Source: Tragulus kanchil
Taxonomy: Eukaryota; Chordata; Mammalia; Artiodactyla; Tragulidae
Reading direction: 5' to 3'
DNA: 64,000 nucleotides
Assembly: GCA_022376925.1 (NCBI GenBank)
Contig: JAIOJX010000027.1
Span: 21,655,471-21,719,470 of the forward strand
Numbering within the stretch: position 1 is the stretch's first letter; each line of letters starts with the position of its first letter. Made by a program: the position numbers and the translations under genes. Positions 22,995 through 34,034 of this stretch are shown one piece after another. The notes under the pieces are model-generated. The model searched no databases, was not told where the DNA came from, and saw only the letters and a list, made by a program, of their open reading frames with translations.

Positions 22995-25196
22995 GGCCTT
23001 CCCTTAGGCCATATCTTTGGGCTTGATCCTTAACCAGGAATGAATGTGTCCTCAACAAACCGATTGCCTATGCTGCTTTTTGCGAGACTTGGGTCTTAAA
23101 TCACAACCTCGATACTGCCCTCATTGTGCAAAAAACAGCCATCAGGGGCCCCCATTGCCTTTAGAATCATGCCCCAAACTCCTCCTCTGGAGCATCTCTA
23201 AATCTGTCGCCAGCCAGCTGCGACCTGCCTGTACAAACTCAGTTCATACTTGTTGAATTTGATTAGAAACTGAATCCAGTGCTGCTGAGAGGTCTTCCAC
23301 ACTCTGTCCTTCCTGATCCCCTCAGCTGGGATCCTCTTCTGTGTTCCTGTACCCCTTTTCTCTCGCCAGAGGTCAGTTCTTTTGAGTGGCTCTTAACTTG
23401 ATTCTTCCGTGGGCAGTTTTCTTATGGACCTGTCTTCTCTCTCTCTCTTAGAGTTGAAATACCACTACAGCAGGGACTGGGTGTGTTCATCTTTGTATTT
23501 TTTGCTGTGTGTCTCGAGGAACTGCTGGGCTTGGTTCTCCCCATAGCTGCATAGTAGATATTGGCTGATTTGGAATAACGGTTCTAAACTGGGACCTAGA
23601 GGGGGAGACAGGACGAGCAGATTGCTGGAGACTGAGTCTGAGTGACCATCCTCAGGGTTCAGTACCACATGTCCAGCTTCTCCCCAAGTTCTAGCTGCTT
23701 TGCTATGAAGCAGGAACATCCAAGATAGGCTTGAGTGCTTAGAATGCCCTGGCATGTTATCCATAAATTGTCTCCTGGAGTGGTTCAATGCTCCTCATCC
23801 ATTAGCCTCTCCGATTCCTTTTTCTCTTCCTAGCCCTTGTAAATACAGTACAGTTTGTGCTTTATTGATTTGCGATTACACAAAGTTCCCTACAGAAGCT
23901 TATTTAAGTCATGATGTAGGGAAAATGTGCTTCTGCCATGAAGTCCTTTTGCGAATAAGTCAAGCGAACCCAGCCGTTATTTAGGAAAACAATATAGTCA
24001 ATTGACGTAAGACTGTTACTTTATTAAAAGTGGACGGTACAAGGCTTCGGCATCTTAGAGCCAGGTTGAACCTGCGCTCCCTGCACTCCAAGGCAAAATC
24101 TTAACGTTGGCCCACCAGAGAAGTCCCCAGGCTTCCTGTTATTAGGGAAAGGCCTTCCCTTAGGCCATATCTTTGGGCTTGATCCTTAACCAGGAATGAA
24201 TGTGTCCTCAACAAACCGATTGCCTATGCTGCTTTTTGCGAGACTTGGGTCTTAAATCACAACCTCGATACTGCCCTCATTGTGCAAAAAACAGCCATCA
24301 GGGGCCCCCATTGCCTTTAGAATCATGCCCCAAACTCCTCCTCTGGAGCATCTCTAAATCTGTCGCCAGCCAGCTGCGACCTGCCTGTACAAACTCAGTT
24401 CATACTTGTTGAATTTGATTAGAAACTGAATCCAGTGCTGCTGAGAGGTCTTCCACACTCTGTCCTTCCTGATCCCTCAGCTGGGATCCTCTTCTGTGTT
24501 CCTGTACCCCTTTTCTCTCGCCAGAGGTCAGTTCTTTTGAGTGGCTCTTAACTTGATTCTTCCGTGGGCAGTTTTCTTATGGACCTGTCTTCTCTCTCTC
24601 TCTTAGAGTTGAAATACCACTACAGCAGGGACTGGGTGTGTTCATCTTTGTATTTTTTGCTGTGTGTCTCGAGGAACTGCTGGGCTTGGTTCTCCCCATA
24701 GCTGCATAGTAGATATTGGCTGATTTGGAATAACGGTTCTAAACTGGGACCTAGAGGGGGAGACAGGACGAGCAGATTGCTGGAGACTGAGTCTGAGTGA
24801 CCATCCTCAGGGTTCAGTACCACATGTCCAGCTTCTCCCCAAGTTCTAGCTGCTTTGCTATGAAGCAGGAACATCCAAGATAGGCTTGAGTGCTTAGAAT
24901 GCCCTGGCATGTTATCCATAAATTGTCTCCTGGAGTGGTTCAATGCTCCTCATCCATTAGCCTCTCCGATTCCTTTTTCTCTTCCTAGCCCTTGTAAATA
25001 CAGTACAGTTTGTGCTTTATTGATTTGCGATTACACAAAGTTCCCTACAGAAGCTTATTTAAGTCATGATGTAGGGAAAATGTGCTTCTGCCATGAAGTC
25101 CTTTTGCGAATAAGTCAAGCGAACCCAGCCGCGTTATTTAGGAAAACAATATAGTCAATTGACGTAAGACTGTTACTTTATTAAAAGTGGACGGTA
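22907..25196 (+). repeat. Direct duplication I (22907-24039 and 24064-25196)
   Basis: About 1.13 kb is repeated with a 24-bp spacer (24040-24063) that matches neither flank. Copy 2 has a dropped base at its start (taaccgttgg becomes taacgttgg). Copy 1 has lost two bases near its end (cagccgcgttattt becomes cagccgttattt). The first 84 bp exist three times (21753, 22907, 24064) because of duplication H. Confidence 0.95.
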
Positions 25197-25545
25197 GGTG
25201 CTGTGCTGTTCGGGGAGAAGAAAGCTTCTCTGACAGTGAGATGGTGGCTGGGGAGGCTGAGAGACGAAACGTATTTTCGAGGGGCGTGGAGGATATCTTA
25301 AAGGACTTGGAACGTCGGTGATCTGTTTTTGCAGTTTCATTTACGTAGTTACTGGGGATATTTAGATAGATTAATAATTTACATTTCCACAACACGGCAG
25401 ACCTCAAGCATTCTCGATCTGTGGGTTATGTTTTCCCTGACTTAGTCCCAGCACCCTTCCCTCTGTCAGTCATGGAGAGAAGGCTTGTTTGCCTGTTAGA
25501 CGTCGACCTGCCGGGAATGATGGAAATGTAAAGTTTCATCGCTGC

Positions 25546-25672
25546 ATCGTGGGCGCTAGCCCGCCAGGCTCCTCTGTCCTTGGGATTTCCCAGGCAAGCA
25601 CCCTGGAGCCGGATGCCACTGCCTTCTCCAAAGGGTGGTGGTAGTTGTTACTCAGTCGCTTGGTCGTGTCCG
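25546..25672 (-). mobile_element. BovA2-type SINE fragments, two abutting
   Basis: 25546-25636 reads gctagcccgccaggctcctc, cccaggcaagcaccctgg, cactgccttctcc. It is followed by ttactcagtcgcttggtcgt, the end of a second element in the same orientation. Both are truncated. Confidence 0.75.
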
Positions 25673-26873
25673 GATGGGTACTCGACCCCTCCAGAGGGCT
25701 GGTGGTGTACACGCGTCCTCCCCTCCAAACGGAGGAAAAACAGGGAGTAGGATCACGTCTCTCCCCTCCGAGCCGCTGGTGGTCACCGCCAGCCAAGACA
25801 GCTTGGTTGCTGCCCTGAGAAGTTCCTGGGTCCAAGAGGTGAGAGAGGAAGAGGCAGGCTTATCAAGCATTTACCTGAGCAGAGTGCGAATAAGAGACGT
25901 CTCTCTTGCCTTCTGGCTACAGGGGCTTGCTGTCTTCCATTACGAATAAATTCCTTTGGGTTTTGCTTTCCCATGCCTGGTTCTTGCTTTTAAAATGTTC
26001 GTGCCTCATGGGAGGATTTTTGCATTAAGCCATTAACTCCCTAGCTGGGAAGTTCATTAATTTTATCCTTGAGACTCTTTTAAGAACTGAGCTTCCAAAG
26101 AACTTGGATTCCGTAGGGAAGCATTGGCACTAAAACTGGGAGAAAGAGGGACAGGGAAGGGCAGTGGTAGGAAAGCCTCAGGGAACAGTGTTGATTCTAC
26201 AGCTTTCAGGTCACGCCTTCACTTTCCGGTCACAGTTTGTACCTGTGACCGGTGCCTGTTAAACACGCCTCGAATGAAGGGACGCGTGCTGACTTCCATG
26301 GACTTCGGTGTCGCAGGGGCGGAGTGGAGGGGCGGTGTGTCTGGCCATTTGGACTCTGGAAGTCTTAGGGCAGAGAAGGACCGAGGGTTTAGTGAACTGG
26401 CCCACAGACTTCACTCCCATCCTAGCTGCAAGAGCTCAGGGAACATTTGTTCCCAGGCTATGACTGGTGGAGTGGGGGAGACCTGAAAATTCAGTCCGGC
26501 GTTCTCCTTTTCCGTGACTGGGAGCAGGCTCGACACCGGGGCTTCCCCTCATTGGCCGGCCGGGTCCGTGGGTGTGCGTCCCAGGCGATCTGTGTTAAGA
26601 AGGATTCTGGGGGGTCCAGTGTTGAAGACGCCACGCTTCCACTGCTCGAGTTCAGTCCTTACCCAGGGCATTACGATCCCACGTGCCGCTCCGTGCAGCC
26701 AAAAGAGAAGAAAAAATGATGCTGAAGCCCAGGGACAGACTCGGTGTCTGTGCGCCCTGGTCCAGGACGGGGGAGGCAGCGCCTGTGTGTCCGGGTCGGG
26801 CTTGAGGGACTGATTGTGCGTCTTCTCCCCTCCGACTCCAGGGACCCGGCTGGAGCCTGGCCTGGCAGCCAGG

Positions 26874-27927
26874 ATGGCCGTCCACAGAGCCGTGCTCACC
26901 TGCCTAGGACTCCCTCTCCTCCTGCTCCCGGGGGCCCAGGCCCAGAACCAGGCCCCGCCCGGCTGCAGCCCGGACCTGAACCCCCTCTATTACAACCTGT
27001 GCGACCGTGGCGAGGTTTGGGGCATCGTCCTGGAGGCCGTGGCGGGGGCGGGCGTCGTCACCACCTTCGTCCTCAGCATCGTCCTGGTGGCCAGCCTCCC
27101 CTTCGTGCAGGACTCCAAGAAGCGGCGCCTGCTGGGGACCCAGGTGTTCTTCCTGCTGGGGACCCTGGGCCTCTTCTGCCTCGTCTTCGCCTGCGTGGTG
27201 AAGCCTGACTTCGCCACGTGCGCCTCTCGGCGCTTCCTCTTCGGGGTCCTGTTCGCCGTCTGCTTCTCCTGCCTGGTGGCCCACGTCCTGGCCCTCAACT
27301 TCCTGGTCCGGAAGAACCACGGGCCCCGGGGCTGGGTGGTCTTCCTCGTGGCCCTGCTGCTGAGCCTGGTGGAGGTGATCATCAACACGGAGTGGCTGAT
27401 CATCACGCTGGTGCGGGGACAGGGCAGCGAGGGGGTCGCTCCAGGCAACGGCAGCGCAGCTGGGGCCGCCGCCGCGCCCTGCACCATTGCCAACGTGGAC
27501 TTTGTCCTGGCCCTCATCTACGTGATGCTGCTGATGCTCTGCGCCTTCGCCGGGGCCTGGGCCGCGCTGTGCGGCCGCTTCCGGCGCTGGCGGAAGCACG
27601 GGGTCTTCGTGCTGCTCACCACGACCGCCTCCCTCGCCGTCTGGGCGGTGTGGATCGTCATGTACACCTACGGCAACCGGCAGCGCAACAGCCCCACGTG
27701 GGACGACCCCACGCTGGCCATCGCCCTCGCCGCCAACGCCTGGGCCTTCGTCCTCTTCTACGTCATCCCCGAGGTCTCCCAGTTGACCAAGGCCGGCCTG
27801 GAGCAGAGCTACCAGGGGGACCTGTACCCCACCCGCGGCGTGGGCTACGAGACCATTCTGAAAGAGCAGAAGGGCCAGAGCATGTTTGTGGAAAACAAGG
27901 CATTTTCCATGGATGAGCCAGCCTCAG
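26874..27927 (+). CDS. GPRC5C: GPRC5C main coding exon (residues 1-351 plus one base)
   Basis: The acceptor gactccag ends at 26841, leaving 32 bp of 5' UTR in the exon before ATG at 26874. The donor is gcctcag followed by gtgggtc, so the exon ends at 27927 in phase 1. The exon alone encodes the signal peptide and all seven transmembrane helices, which matches the one-large-exon plan of GPRC5 genes. This region is outside every duplicated block, and I see no frameshift or stop. Confidence 0.96.
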
Positions 27928-30900
27928 GTGGGTCGGGGGACCCCCGCAGGCCCCCTTGGGTGGTGGCTGGGTCACTTAGTCCTGACCGACTCTTGAGGCC
28001 CCCGTGGACTGGAGCCCGCCAGGCTCCTCTGTCCGTGGGGTTTCCCAGACAAGAATACTAGAGTGGGGTGCCATTTCCTTCTCCGGGGAGGCCCCCTTTT
28101 TAAAAAACTCATTTTGAACGTTTTATTTTGTGTTGGGGTACAGCCAGTTAACGATGCTGCAGTGCTAAGAGTTTCGGGCGAACGGTGAAGGGACTCAGCC
28201 ACACTTGTGCATGTATCCAGTTTTTACAATATTTTTAAATCATTAACTTTTGGCCGCACCATGTGGCTTGCAGGGCCTTAGTTCCCCGACCAGGGACTGA
28301 ACTGGGGCCACAGTTGGAAAAGTGCCGAGTCCTACCCACTGGACCACCAGGGAATTCCCCTGGGTCTGTTTATTTACTGAAGAACAGGGGGACTGGTCTC
28401 CTGAACAAAACGGGAAGTTCCTGAGACCACCTGGAGTTTTCCACCACGCATATTTTTTAAAAGTTTTTTTTTTCTCTATACGCATGCAATTCATGAGGGT
28501 GTTTTCATTGTAAAATTTGACGCATTACAGGTAAAATTTCCCTCCACTGTCCCCCCAGTTCAATCCCATTCCTTCCTCTTTTGTCCCCAGAACTGATCAC
28601 TGTTGACTGACATTTTCCTGCTGGGTGCCTCATTTTTCCTCATTTGTAAAATGGGGATGGAGTGGTTCCTATTTCAGAGGATTGGGAAGCCAGGCTGCAT
28701 GGCATGCAAGGTCTTAGTTCCCCAACCAGGCCTCGAACCTGTGCCCCCTGCAGTGGAAGCTCAGAGTCCTAACCCCTGGGACTCCAGCGAGTTCCCCAGT
28801 TACTTCATCTTCCTGGCACTGGGAAAGCACTCCCAAAGAATTAGCTATTGGCTCTATATGAGCTCTAGTAACTGTGGATTACTACTACTTTTCTATCATT
28901 ATCGTCTCTCCAGAGCTCGTTTTTCTATTCCAAACACACCCATAGTCTTAGTTTCCTTTAAAAGTCTTTTTGGTTAAAAATGTGTCTTTTCCATAAAAGC
29001 AAGTGTGCCACCTGCCGATCTAAACGGGCACCCACCCACTCTTCAATCACCAGCTTGCCCCCAGCCTTCTCCCGGGCTCTGTGCTCACCGGATGGGGCTT
29101 TCCTGGTGGAGCGCAGCGCTTGGGGTGCCAGGCAGCCACAGAGCCTCGGGGCTGGCGCTGAGGGCGCCCTGGAGGAGGAAGCAGAGGGAGGTGGGAAGAG
29201 AAGGCCCTGCAGCCTGTGCCGGACCCCTTCTGGAGCAGCCTGGGAGGCAGGAGAGGCCAGCCATTCTCTGGGAGAGGTGTCCAGACACGCTCCCAGCTGC
29301 CTACAGCAGGAGCCTTCTCTGGCGTCTGTCCGTCGTCAGGACCCCTGGCATTGATTGAGCGGAGTGCCGGGCGCTGAGCCTCTCCGGACGTGCCCTGTGG
29401 CCTGCATCGCGAGGGCGTTCTTCGCCGGCTGGCTCCAGCCCCTTCATCCGCCCTGACCTGGAAAGCCTGGACGGTGACCTCAGCCTGTGCTGATGGAGGT
29501 GTTGGGGGCTGAAGGCTTGACCCGTCTGAGGGCGGAGCGCCAGCTCTGGGGGTGCCGCCAGGGGTCAGCGGAGGAGGCAGGGGCGGTCACAGGCCGAGCT
29601 CGCTGCCTCTCCTCTACGGGCTGAGGTCCCCGTGATCCCTAGTTTGGGAAAGGGCGCCTCCTCACTCCACCAAGCGCTGATCTTTGACCTGCCCCCCGGG
29701 ATGGCCCCGGGCACACGCGCCGCCTGGGGCCAGGTGGGGGCAGTGAGGCTGGGGGCCGCTGGTGAGGACCCGTGTGGGGGAGGCTCGGTCCCCCACCTCT
29801 GCTCCACCCGCGGCCTGTTTGTCAGCCCGAGAGCACTCAGCCTTTGTCCTCGAGGCAAGCACTTCTGGGGCTGTGAGGGTGTTTTGCTTTTATTTTTATT
29901 TTTCTGTAAATGGAAAAATCAATGGAGTGAGCCCAGCACTCAGCGGGCGCTACAGAATTGTGGTCCCTCTGAGCCGCGGGGCCATCGGCCGGCCCCCAGG
30001 GCTCAGCCTGCGCCCCAGACCCCAGGACGGGCCGGCACCCAGCAGGGCAGGACAGATTGGGAAAGCGGACTGCCCCTGAGGCACAGGGGAATGTTCCTGA
30101 AGCTGAAAATAGTCCTGGACGCTGGCCAGGGGGCCACAGGACAGGATGTGCCTTCGGCCCCTGGGGCGGTGGGGGTGCTCAGGGTGCCCGGCGCTCCGCT
30201 CAGCCCCAGGACGACTCTCGGGGGGCGGGGTCCCTGCTGTCCTTACCCCGGTGCCTGGCCGCTGGCCCGCAGCAGAGGCCAGAGCTGGAGGCTGGCCATC
30301 TTGGAAGGCGGCCGAAGGTCCATGTGCCCCTCTTGGCCTCTGGCCCCGGAGGGCGGATGGGGACGTGAAGCTGCTGATGTGAGCATTTTGGGTAGGAAGG
30401 GGTTTCTCACTGCAGGAAAACCCGAGGCGAAGGCGAAGCATTTGGATGCTCTCTGTGCGTCTGAACAATGGATGCTGGGCTCCAGGGGGCCCCCACACCG
30501 ACACCCTCACCCCCAGGGCTGGCCCAGCGCCCTCTGCCCCTCTCCCTGGCCCTGGGAGCCTCCTTGAGAGCGGGAAAGGGAGCCAAAAGCCAGACCTGGA
30601 ACAGCACCTGTGTCTCCTTGCAGCGAAGAGACCGGTGTCCCCCTACAGCGGGTACAACGGACAGCTGCTGAGCAGCATGTACCAGCCCACCGAGATGGCC
30701 GTGATGCACAAACTCCCGGTGAGTGGGGTCCTCGGGTCCCCGTGGCCCTGCGGGGGCTCTGTGGCCGGGCAGGGCGTGGAGGCGGCGGGGAGGAGGCTGG
30801 TTCAGCCGCCGCCTCCTGCCCTGCTGGGGGCCGGGGCCGGGGAACACAGCCGCCCAGCCCTGGGGGCCAGGGAGCAGGCTGGGCCCTGGGGGCTGGCCGA

Positions 30901-32996
30901 TGGCCCTACGGCTCGACGGCCCCTTCCCTGAGCGACTGCCTTCGGTGACCCTGGCAGGACCTGCCTGCCCTGGGTCATCGGGTGGCACACGCCCACTGAG
31001 GCCAGGTGCTCAGAACGGCCTCTCCCTGAGCCGGTGGGAGCCGCCTGCTGTCCCCTCAGCCGCGTAGCGGGGACGCGGGGGCCTCGCCCAGGTAGGCGGG
31101 CTCCTGGTGGACCGGGGGCCACAGGGCAGACCTGGGTAGAGACTTCCTCCTCGACCGCAGCCCTCCCGCCAGCGGGCCGCTGCTCTCCACCCCGCGCCTC
31201 CCCTGGGCTCTGGAAACCAGATGCTCCATTAGCCGCGGAGGGGGTGGGAACAGGAAGCCGGTGGGGTAGAGGCTTACTCACCCCATTACACGTTCCTCCT
31301 CCCGGCTGGCTGGCAGTCGCCGTGGGGAGAGGTCAGTGACCCCCCTTGGCAGGAGGCTGGGAACAGGAAGCGAGGGAGGTCAGCAGGGTGGCGTTCTCAT
31401 CCCCTCCCCGCGGGGAGCCCCGGGGGCTGGGTGAGGCCGGCGTGTCCCACACTTCCCAGCCCAGGCCATCCTGGGGTGGGAACCTGCAGCCTGGGAGGGC
31501 AGGCTGTGGCCCGGAGCCGACGCGGCAGAGGCATCTTTGAAGGTCAGGAGCAGGGTCTGCCGGTCCCCAGCTGCCCAGGGTCCCCCGCCTGGCCAGCGCT
31601 CTCCACCTGGAGGCCTCCTTCCGGAAGGATCTGAAGGAAGATACTGTATCTCACGGTGGAGCCCACACCACGGTCCCTCGACCGCCACCGCTTCCGTCAC
31701 CTGCGTGGGTCCTCAGTTGTCTCCCACTCTGCACCCCGTGAACGATATAACCTCCCGCTCCTCCGTCCATCACCTGAAACTCACGAGCACCACCAGGGCC
31801 AGCGGCGCGAGGAGCCGACAGCTCGCTTCTCTTTGGTGACGTCCCCTCAATAACGGGGAGCCATCCAAGCCGTGAGGGCAGTGACCGAGGTCGCCGATCA
31901 GCACGCATTCACCCGCTCACCACAGGGTGGGGCCCCACAGGTGTGGCTGTGGCCTCACTTTCCCGCGGCGGTGACCCTCAGCCAGGCTTGAGAATCGGCC
32001 ATCTCGGTGTTCCAGGAGTGACAAGGGGAGAGGAAGCGCAGATTATAAACGGGCGGGAGGACCCCCCGGCACCCAGCAGGTGCCAGCGGATGGAAGGCAG
32101 CTTTGGGCCCTGGAGCTGGCGGCTCGCTACCTGGGGCTCAAGAGTTCCGCTTCGCCGCCGGGTGGCCCTGGGACCCGCCTCGCCGCTCCCACACGGGGTC
32201 GGAGCCACCGCAGTTCCGACCAGGAGCCAGGCCACGAATTTGGATTTTAAGTCTCTGAAACGTAAACTGCTCTAACCTCCTACCCTTCAGATTTTAGGTC
32301 TCTGAAGGAAACTGCTGGGTGAGAAACAGGCGGCGCACCTGGCCAGCCTGGCAGAGGGCTGTCCTGGGCCCGCACGCCAGCTCTGATGCCGTTGGGCCAC
32401 AGGGTCCCTGGCGAGCTGGGGAAGAGCCCAGAGGGAGGGAGCCTGGGAGCACGGCAGGACAGGTCACAGGAGCTCAGGGGGGTGGCCCTCCCAGGGGCCC
32501 GGGGTCTAGGGAGCGAGATGGGACTTGAGGGGAGGAGATCTCTGGGCAGAGAGGGGGAACCAGCCCCTGGACCCTCGGAGGTGACCCGGGCGCCTCATTC
32601 CCGTGCCCAGAGGTGTGGCGTCGCCCTCTGCCGGGTGAGATAAGACGCTGGCGGTCGGAGGTCAGCCCTTGGTTTCCAGCCCCATCCCAGGCCGGGCTGG
32701 GGGTGGGGCCGGCGGGGACGGGAGGGAAGGGGGGCCGGCCGGCTGGGCCCTGCAGGAAGCGGACTGTTTGTGCATCCGCCCCGGCGGAGCCCGCGGTGAG
32801 ACCAGCTGTTCTTCAGTCCGATGCAGGTTACGACGTCATCCTCCCGCGGGCCACCGCCAACAGCCAGGTGACGGGCAGTGCCCACTCCACCCTGCGGGCC
32901 GAAGACATCTACGCGGCCCAGAGCCACCCGGAGGCCGCCCTGCCCAAGGAGAGCAAGAACGCTCAGGTGTTTAGAAACCCCTACGTGTGGGACTGA
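26874..32996 (+). CDS. GPRC5C: GPRC5C, class C group 5 orphan G protein-coupled receptor (three coding exons)
   Basis: Joining 26874-27927, 30624-30718 and 32817-32996 gives 442 residues, next to about 441 for human GPRC5C as I recall it. The order is a signal peptide (1-23), a short extracellular N-terminus with CSPDLNPLYYNLCD, seven membrane segments (about 49-75, 86-109, 121-143, 153-176, 209-234, 243-266, 279-303), and a cytoplasmic tail ending in VFRNPYVWD. The tail carries the tyrosine-rich KRPVSPYSGYNGQLL. An N-glycosylation sequon (NGS, N192) lies in extracellular loop 2. The short N-terminus, without a Venus-flytrap ligand domain, is typical of the retinoic-acid-inducible GPRC5 group. 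It is a plasma-membrane receptor with no established classical ligand. The in-frame ATG at 26814 is excluded because it lies before the splice acceptor. All splice sites are GT-AG and the phases join cleanly. Confidence 0.97.
27964..28092 (-). mobile_element. BovA2-type SINE fragment in GPRC5C intron
   Basis: The sequence gactggagcccgccaggctc, ctgtccgtggggtttccc, agacaagaatactagagtgg, ccatttccttctcc is a reverse-complement BovA2 3' half. It begins only 36 bp after the splice donor of the main exon. Confidence 0.85.
28098..28359 (-). mobile_element. LINE-like remnant followed by CHR-type SINE
   Basis: 28098-28230 contains gttttattttgtgttggggt, acagccagttaacgatgctg and gaagggactcagccacac, the same LINE 3' family as at 443. 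28236-28359 is a minus-strand CHR-type SINE (ggccgcaccatgtggcttgc, cttagttccccgaccaggga, ctggaccaccagggaattcc). Confidence 0.75.
28628..28797. mobile_element. MIR remnant (+) and CHR-type SINE (-)
   Basis: tcctcatttgtaaaatgggg at about 28638 is the conserved MIR 3' core on the + strand. A minus-strand CHR-type fragment follows at 28686-28797 (cttagttccccaaccaggcc, tcgaacctgtgccccctgc, ccagcgagttcccc). Confidence 0.7.
30624..30718 (+). CDS. GPRC5C: GPRC5C coding exon 2 (residues 352-383)
   Basis: The acceptor is tgtctccttgcag and the donor is ctcccg followed by gtgagtgggg. The exon is 95 bp, entering in phase 1 and leaving in phase 0. It encodes the cytoplasmic tail segment with KRPVSPYSGYNGQLLSSMYQ and EMAVMHKLP. 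The tyrosines in YSGYNGQLL and SMYQPTE are conserved-looking candidate phosphorylation sites (inference). Confidence 0.95.
30719..32816 (+). other. GPRC5C intron between coding exons 2 and 3
   Basis: A 2.1-kb GC-rich intron with donor gtgagtgggg and acceptor agctgttcttcag. No SINE is apparent. Duplication J begins inside it at 32458. Long antisense and sense ORFs reflect high GC and are not supported as genes. Confidence 0.85.
32817..32996 (+). CDS. GPRC5C: GPRC5C terminal coding exon (residues 384-442)
   Basis: After the acceptor agctgttcttcag the exon reads SDAGYDVILPRATANSQV and ends VFRNPYVWD, then TGA at 32994-32996. It completes the cytoplasmic tail. It enters in phase 0, matching exon 2. 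An identical coding copy lies 1038 bp downstream (33855-34034). Confidence 0.95.
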   Translation, partial: SDAGYDVILPRATANSQVTGSAHSTLRAEDIYAAQSHPEAALPKESKNAQVFRNPYVWD

Positions 32997-33360
32997 GTCG
33001 GGTCCCGGACGAGGCCGCCGTGAGGACCCGGCCCGTCCCCTCTTGCCTCGCTGGCTCAGGGCGGGTCGCGGGCCTCGGCCGGGAGACCCTCCTCGCCGGC
33101 CAGTGTTCAGATGGGGGTCCCGGCGCCCCCACCCACGCCGCAGTGTTTGTGGAGCCCAGGAGCCAGCTCTCGCCGCGGGCTGGGGCACCTCGGGCGGCCA
33201 CGCTCCAGCCACGTTGTGTCGGTGGCGACCGGCCAGCCCCTGCTGTCTGGGGTCTCCGGAGAGATTCCTGCCGCCTCGAGAGAGGGCGCAGGCGCTTCTG
33301 TCCTGGGTCCTGCTCCTCTGTGAGGAGCAACGGTGCCTAATAAACACGTTTCTGCTTTAT
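32997..33360 (+). terminator. GPRC5C 3' UTR and polyA signal
   Basis: A canonical AATAAA at 33339-33344 is followed by a t-rich stretch (gtttctgctttattaacc), so cleavage is expected near 33355-33365. That makes a short 3' UTR of about 360 bp. The duplicated copy has the same signal at 34377-34382. Confidence 0.85.
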
Positions 33361-33854
33361 TAACCCTTCCTCTGGGAATGTCGTGTCTGATCTGGGCTCC
33401 GAGTCTTGGACGGCCCGCCCCTCCGCCCTGGCCTGTGGGTCTCTCTCTCCTCCTCCTCTGAGTCCAGACCCCAAAGAAGAGCGAGCGGCGCTCTCGACAG
33501 GTCACAGGAGCTCAGGGGGGTGGCCCTCCCAGGGGCCCGGGGTCTAGGGAGCGAGATGGGACTTGAGGGGAGGAGATCTCTGGGCAGAGAGGGGGAACCA
33601 GCCCCTGGACCCTCGGAGGTGACCCGGGCGCCTCATTCCCGTGCCCAGAGGTGTGGCGTCGCCCTCTGCCGGGTGAGATAAGACGCTGGCGGTCGGAGGT
33701 CAGCCCTTGGTTTCCAGCCCCATCCCAGGCCGGGCTGGGGGTGGGGCCGGCGGGGACGGGAGGGAAGGGGGGCCGGCCGGCTGGGCCCTGCAGGAAGCGG
33801 ACTGTTTGTGCATCCGCCCCGGCGGAGCCCGCGGTGAGACCAGCTGTTCTTCAG

Positions 33855-34034
33855 TCCGATGCAGGTTACGACGTCATCCTCCCGCGGGCCACCGCCAACA
33901 GCCAGGTGACGGGCAGTGCCCACTCCACCCTGCGGGCCGAAGACATCTACGCGGCCCAGAGCCACCCGGAGGCCGCCCTGCCCAAGGAGAGCAAGAACGC
34001 TCAGGTGTTTAGAAACCCCTACGTGTGGGACTGA
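33855..34034 (+). pseudogene. GPRC5C: Second copy of the GPRC5C terminal exon (probable assembly duplicate)
   Basis: The acceptor, all 59 codons, the stop and the downstream AATAAA (34377-34382) repeat 32817-32996 without a coding change. If real, it would be a redundant last exon that transcription would rarely reach, because a good polyA site precedes it. It sits in one of sixteen similar 1-kb repeats, so a false duplication is much more likely than an exon duplication. Confidence 0.85.

Larger units (their letters stand above)
19075..26841 (+). other. Putative GPRC5C intron 1
   Basis: No protein-coding exon is recognisable here. The stretch includes GC-rich sequence to about 20550, an inverted pair of CCAAT motifs (gattgg at 20550 and ccaatca at 20574), duplications H and I, SINE pieces, and AT-richer unique sequence from 25.2 to 26.5 kb. 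Phrases near 23455-23540 (ccactacagcagggactg) resemble ancient L2/MIR-type repeats. The acceptor at the 3' end is a pyrimidine-rich run followed by gactccag at 26834-26841. Confidence 0.5.
27928..30623 (+). other. GPRC5C intron between coding exons 1 and 2
   Basis: A 2.7-kb intron with donor gtgggtcggg and acceptor tgtctccttgcag. It contains a minus-strand BovA2 fragment (27964-28092), a LINE-like remnant (28098-28230), CHR-type SINEs (28236-28359 and 28686-28797, both minus strand) and a MIR remnant (28628-28680). The rest is unique GC-rich sequence. ORFs such as 29632-30567 have no recognisable protein similarity and are probably chance. Confidence 0.85.

Noticed and set aside
26814..26873. 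N-terminal extension of GPRC5C from the in-frame ATG at 26814
   Set aside because: A splice acceptor (gactccag) lies between that ATG and the leader, and the family protein begins at the MAVHRAV-type leader.
32595..33347. Antisense 250-codon ORF over the GPRC5C last exon (and its twin at 33633-34385)
   Set aside because: It is a shadow of GC-rich coding and UTR sequence and is unrelated to known proteins. The true gene on the + strand explains the region.
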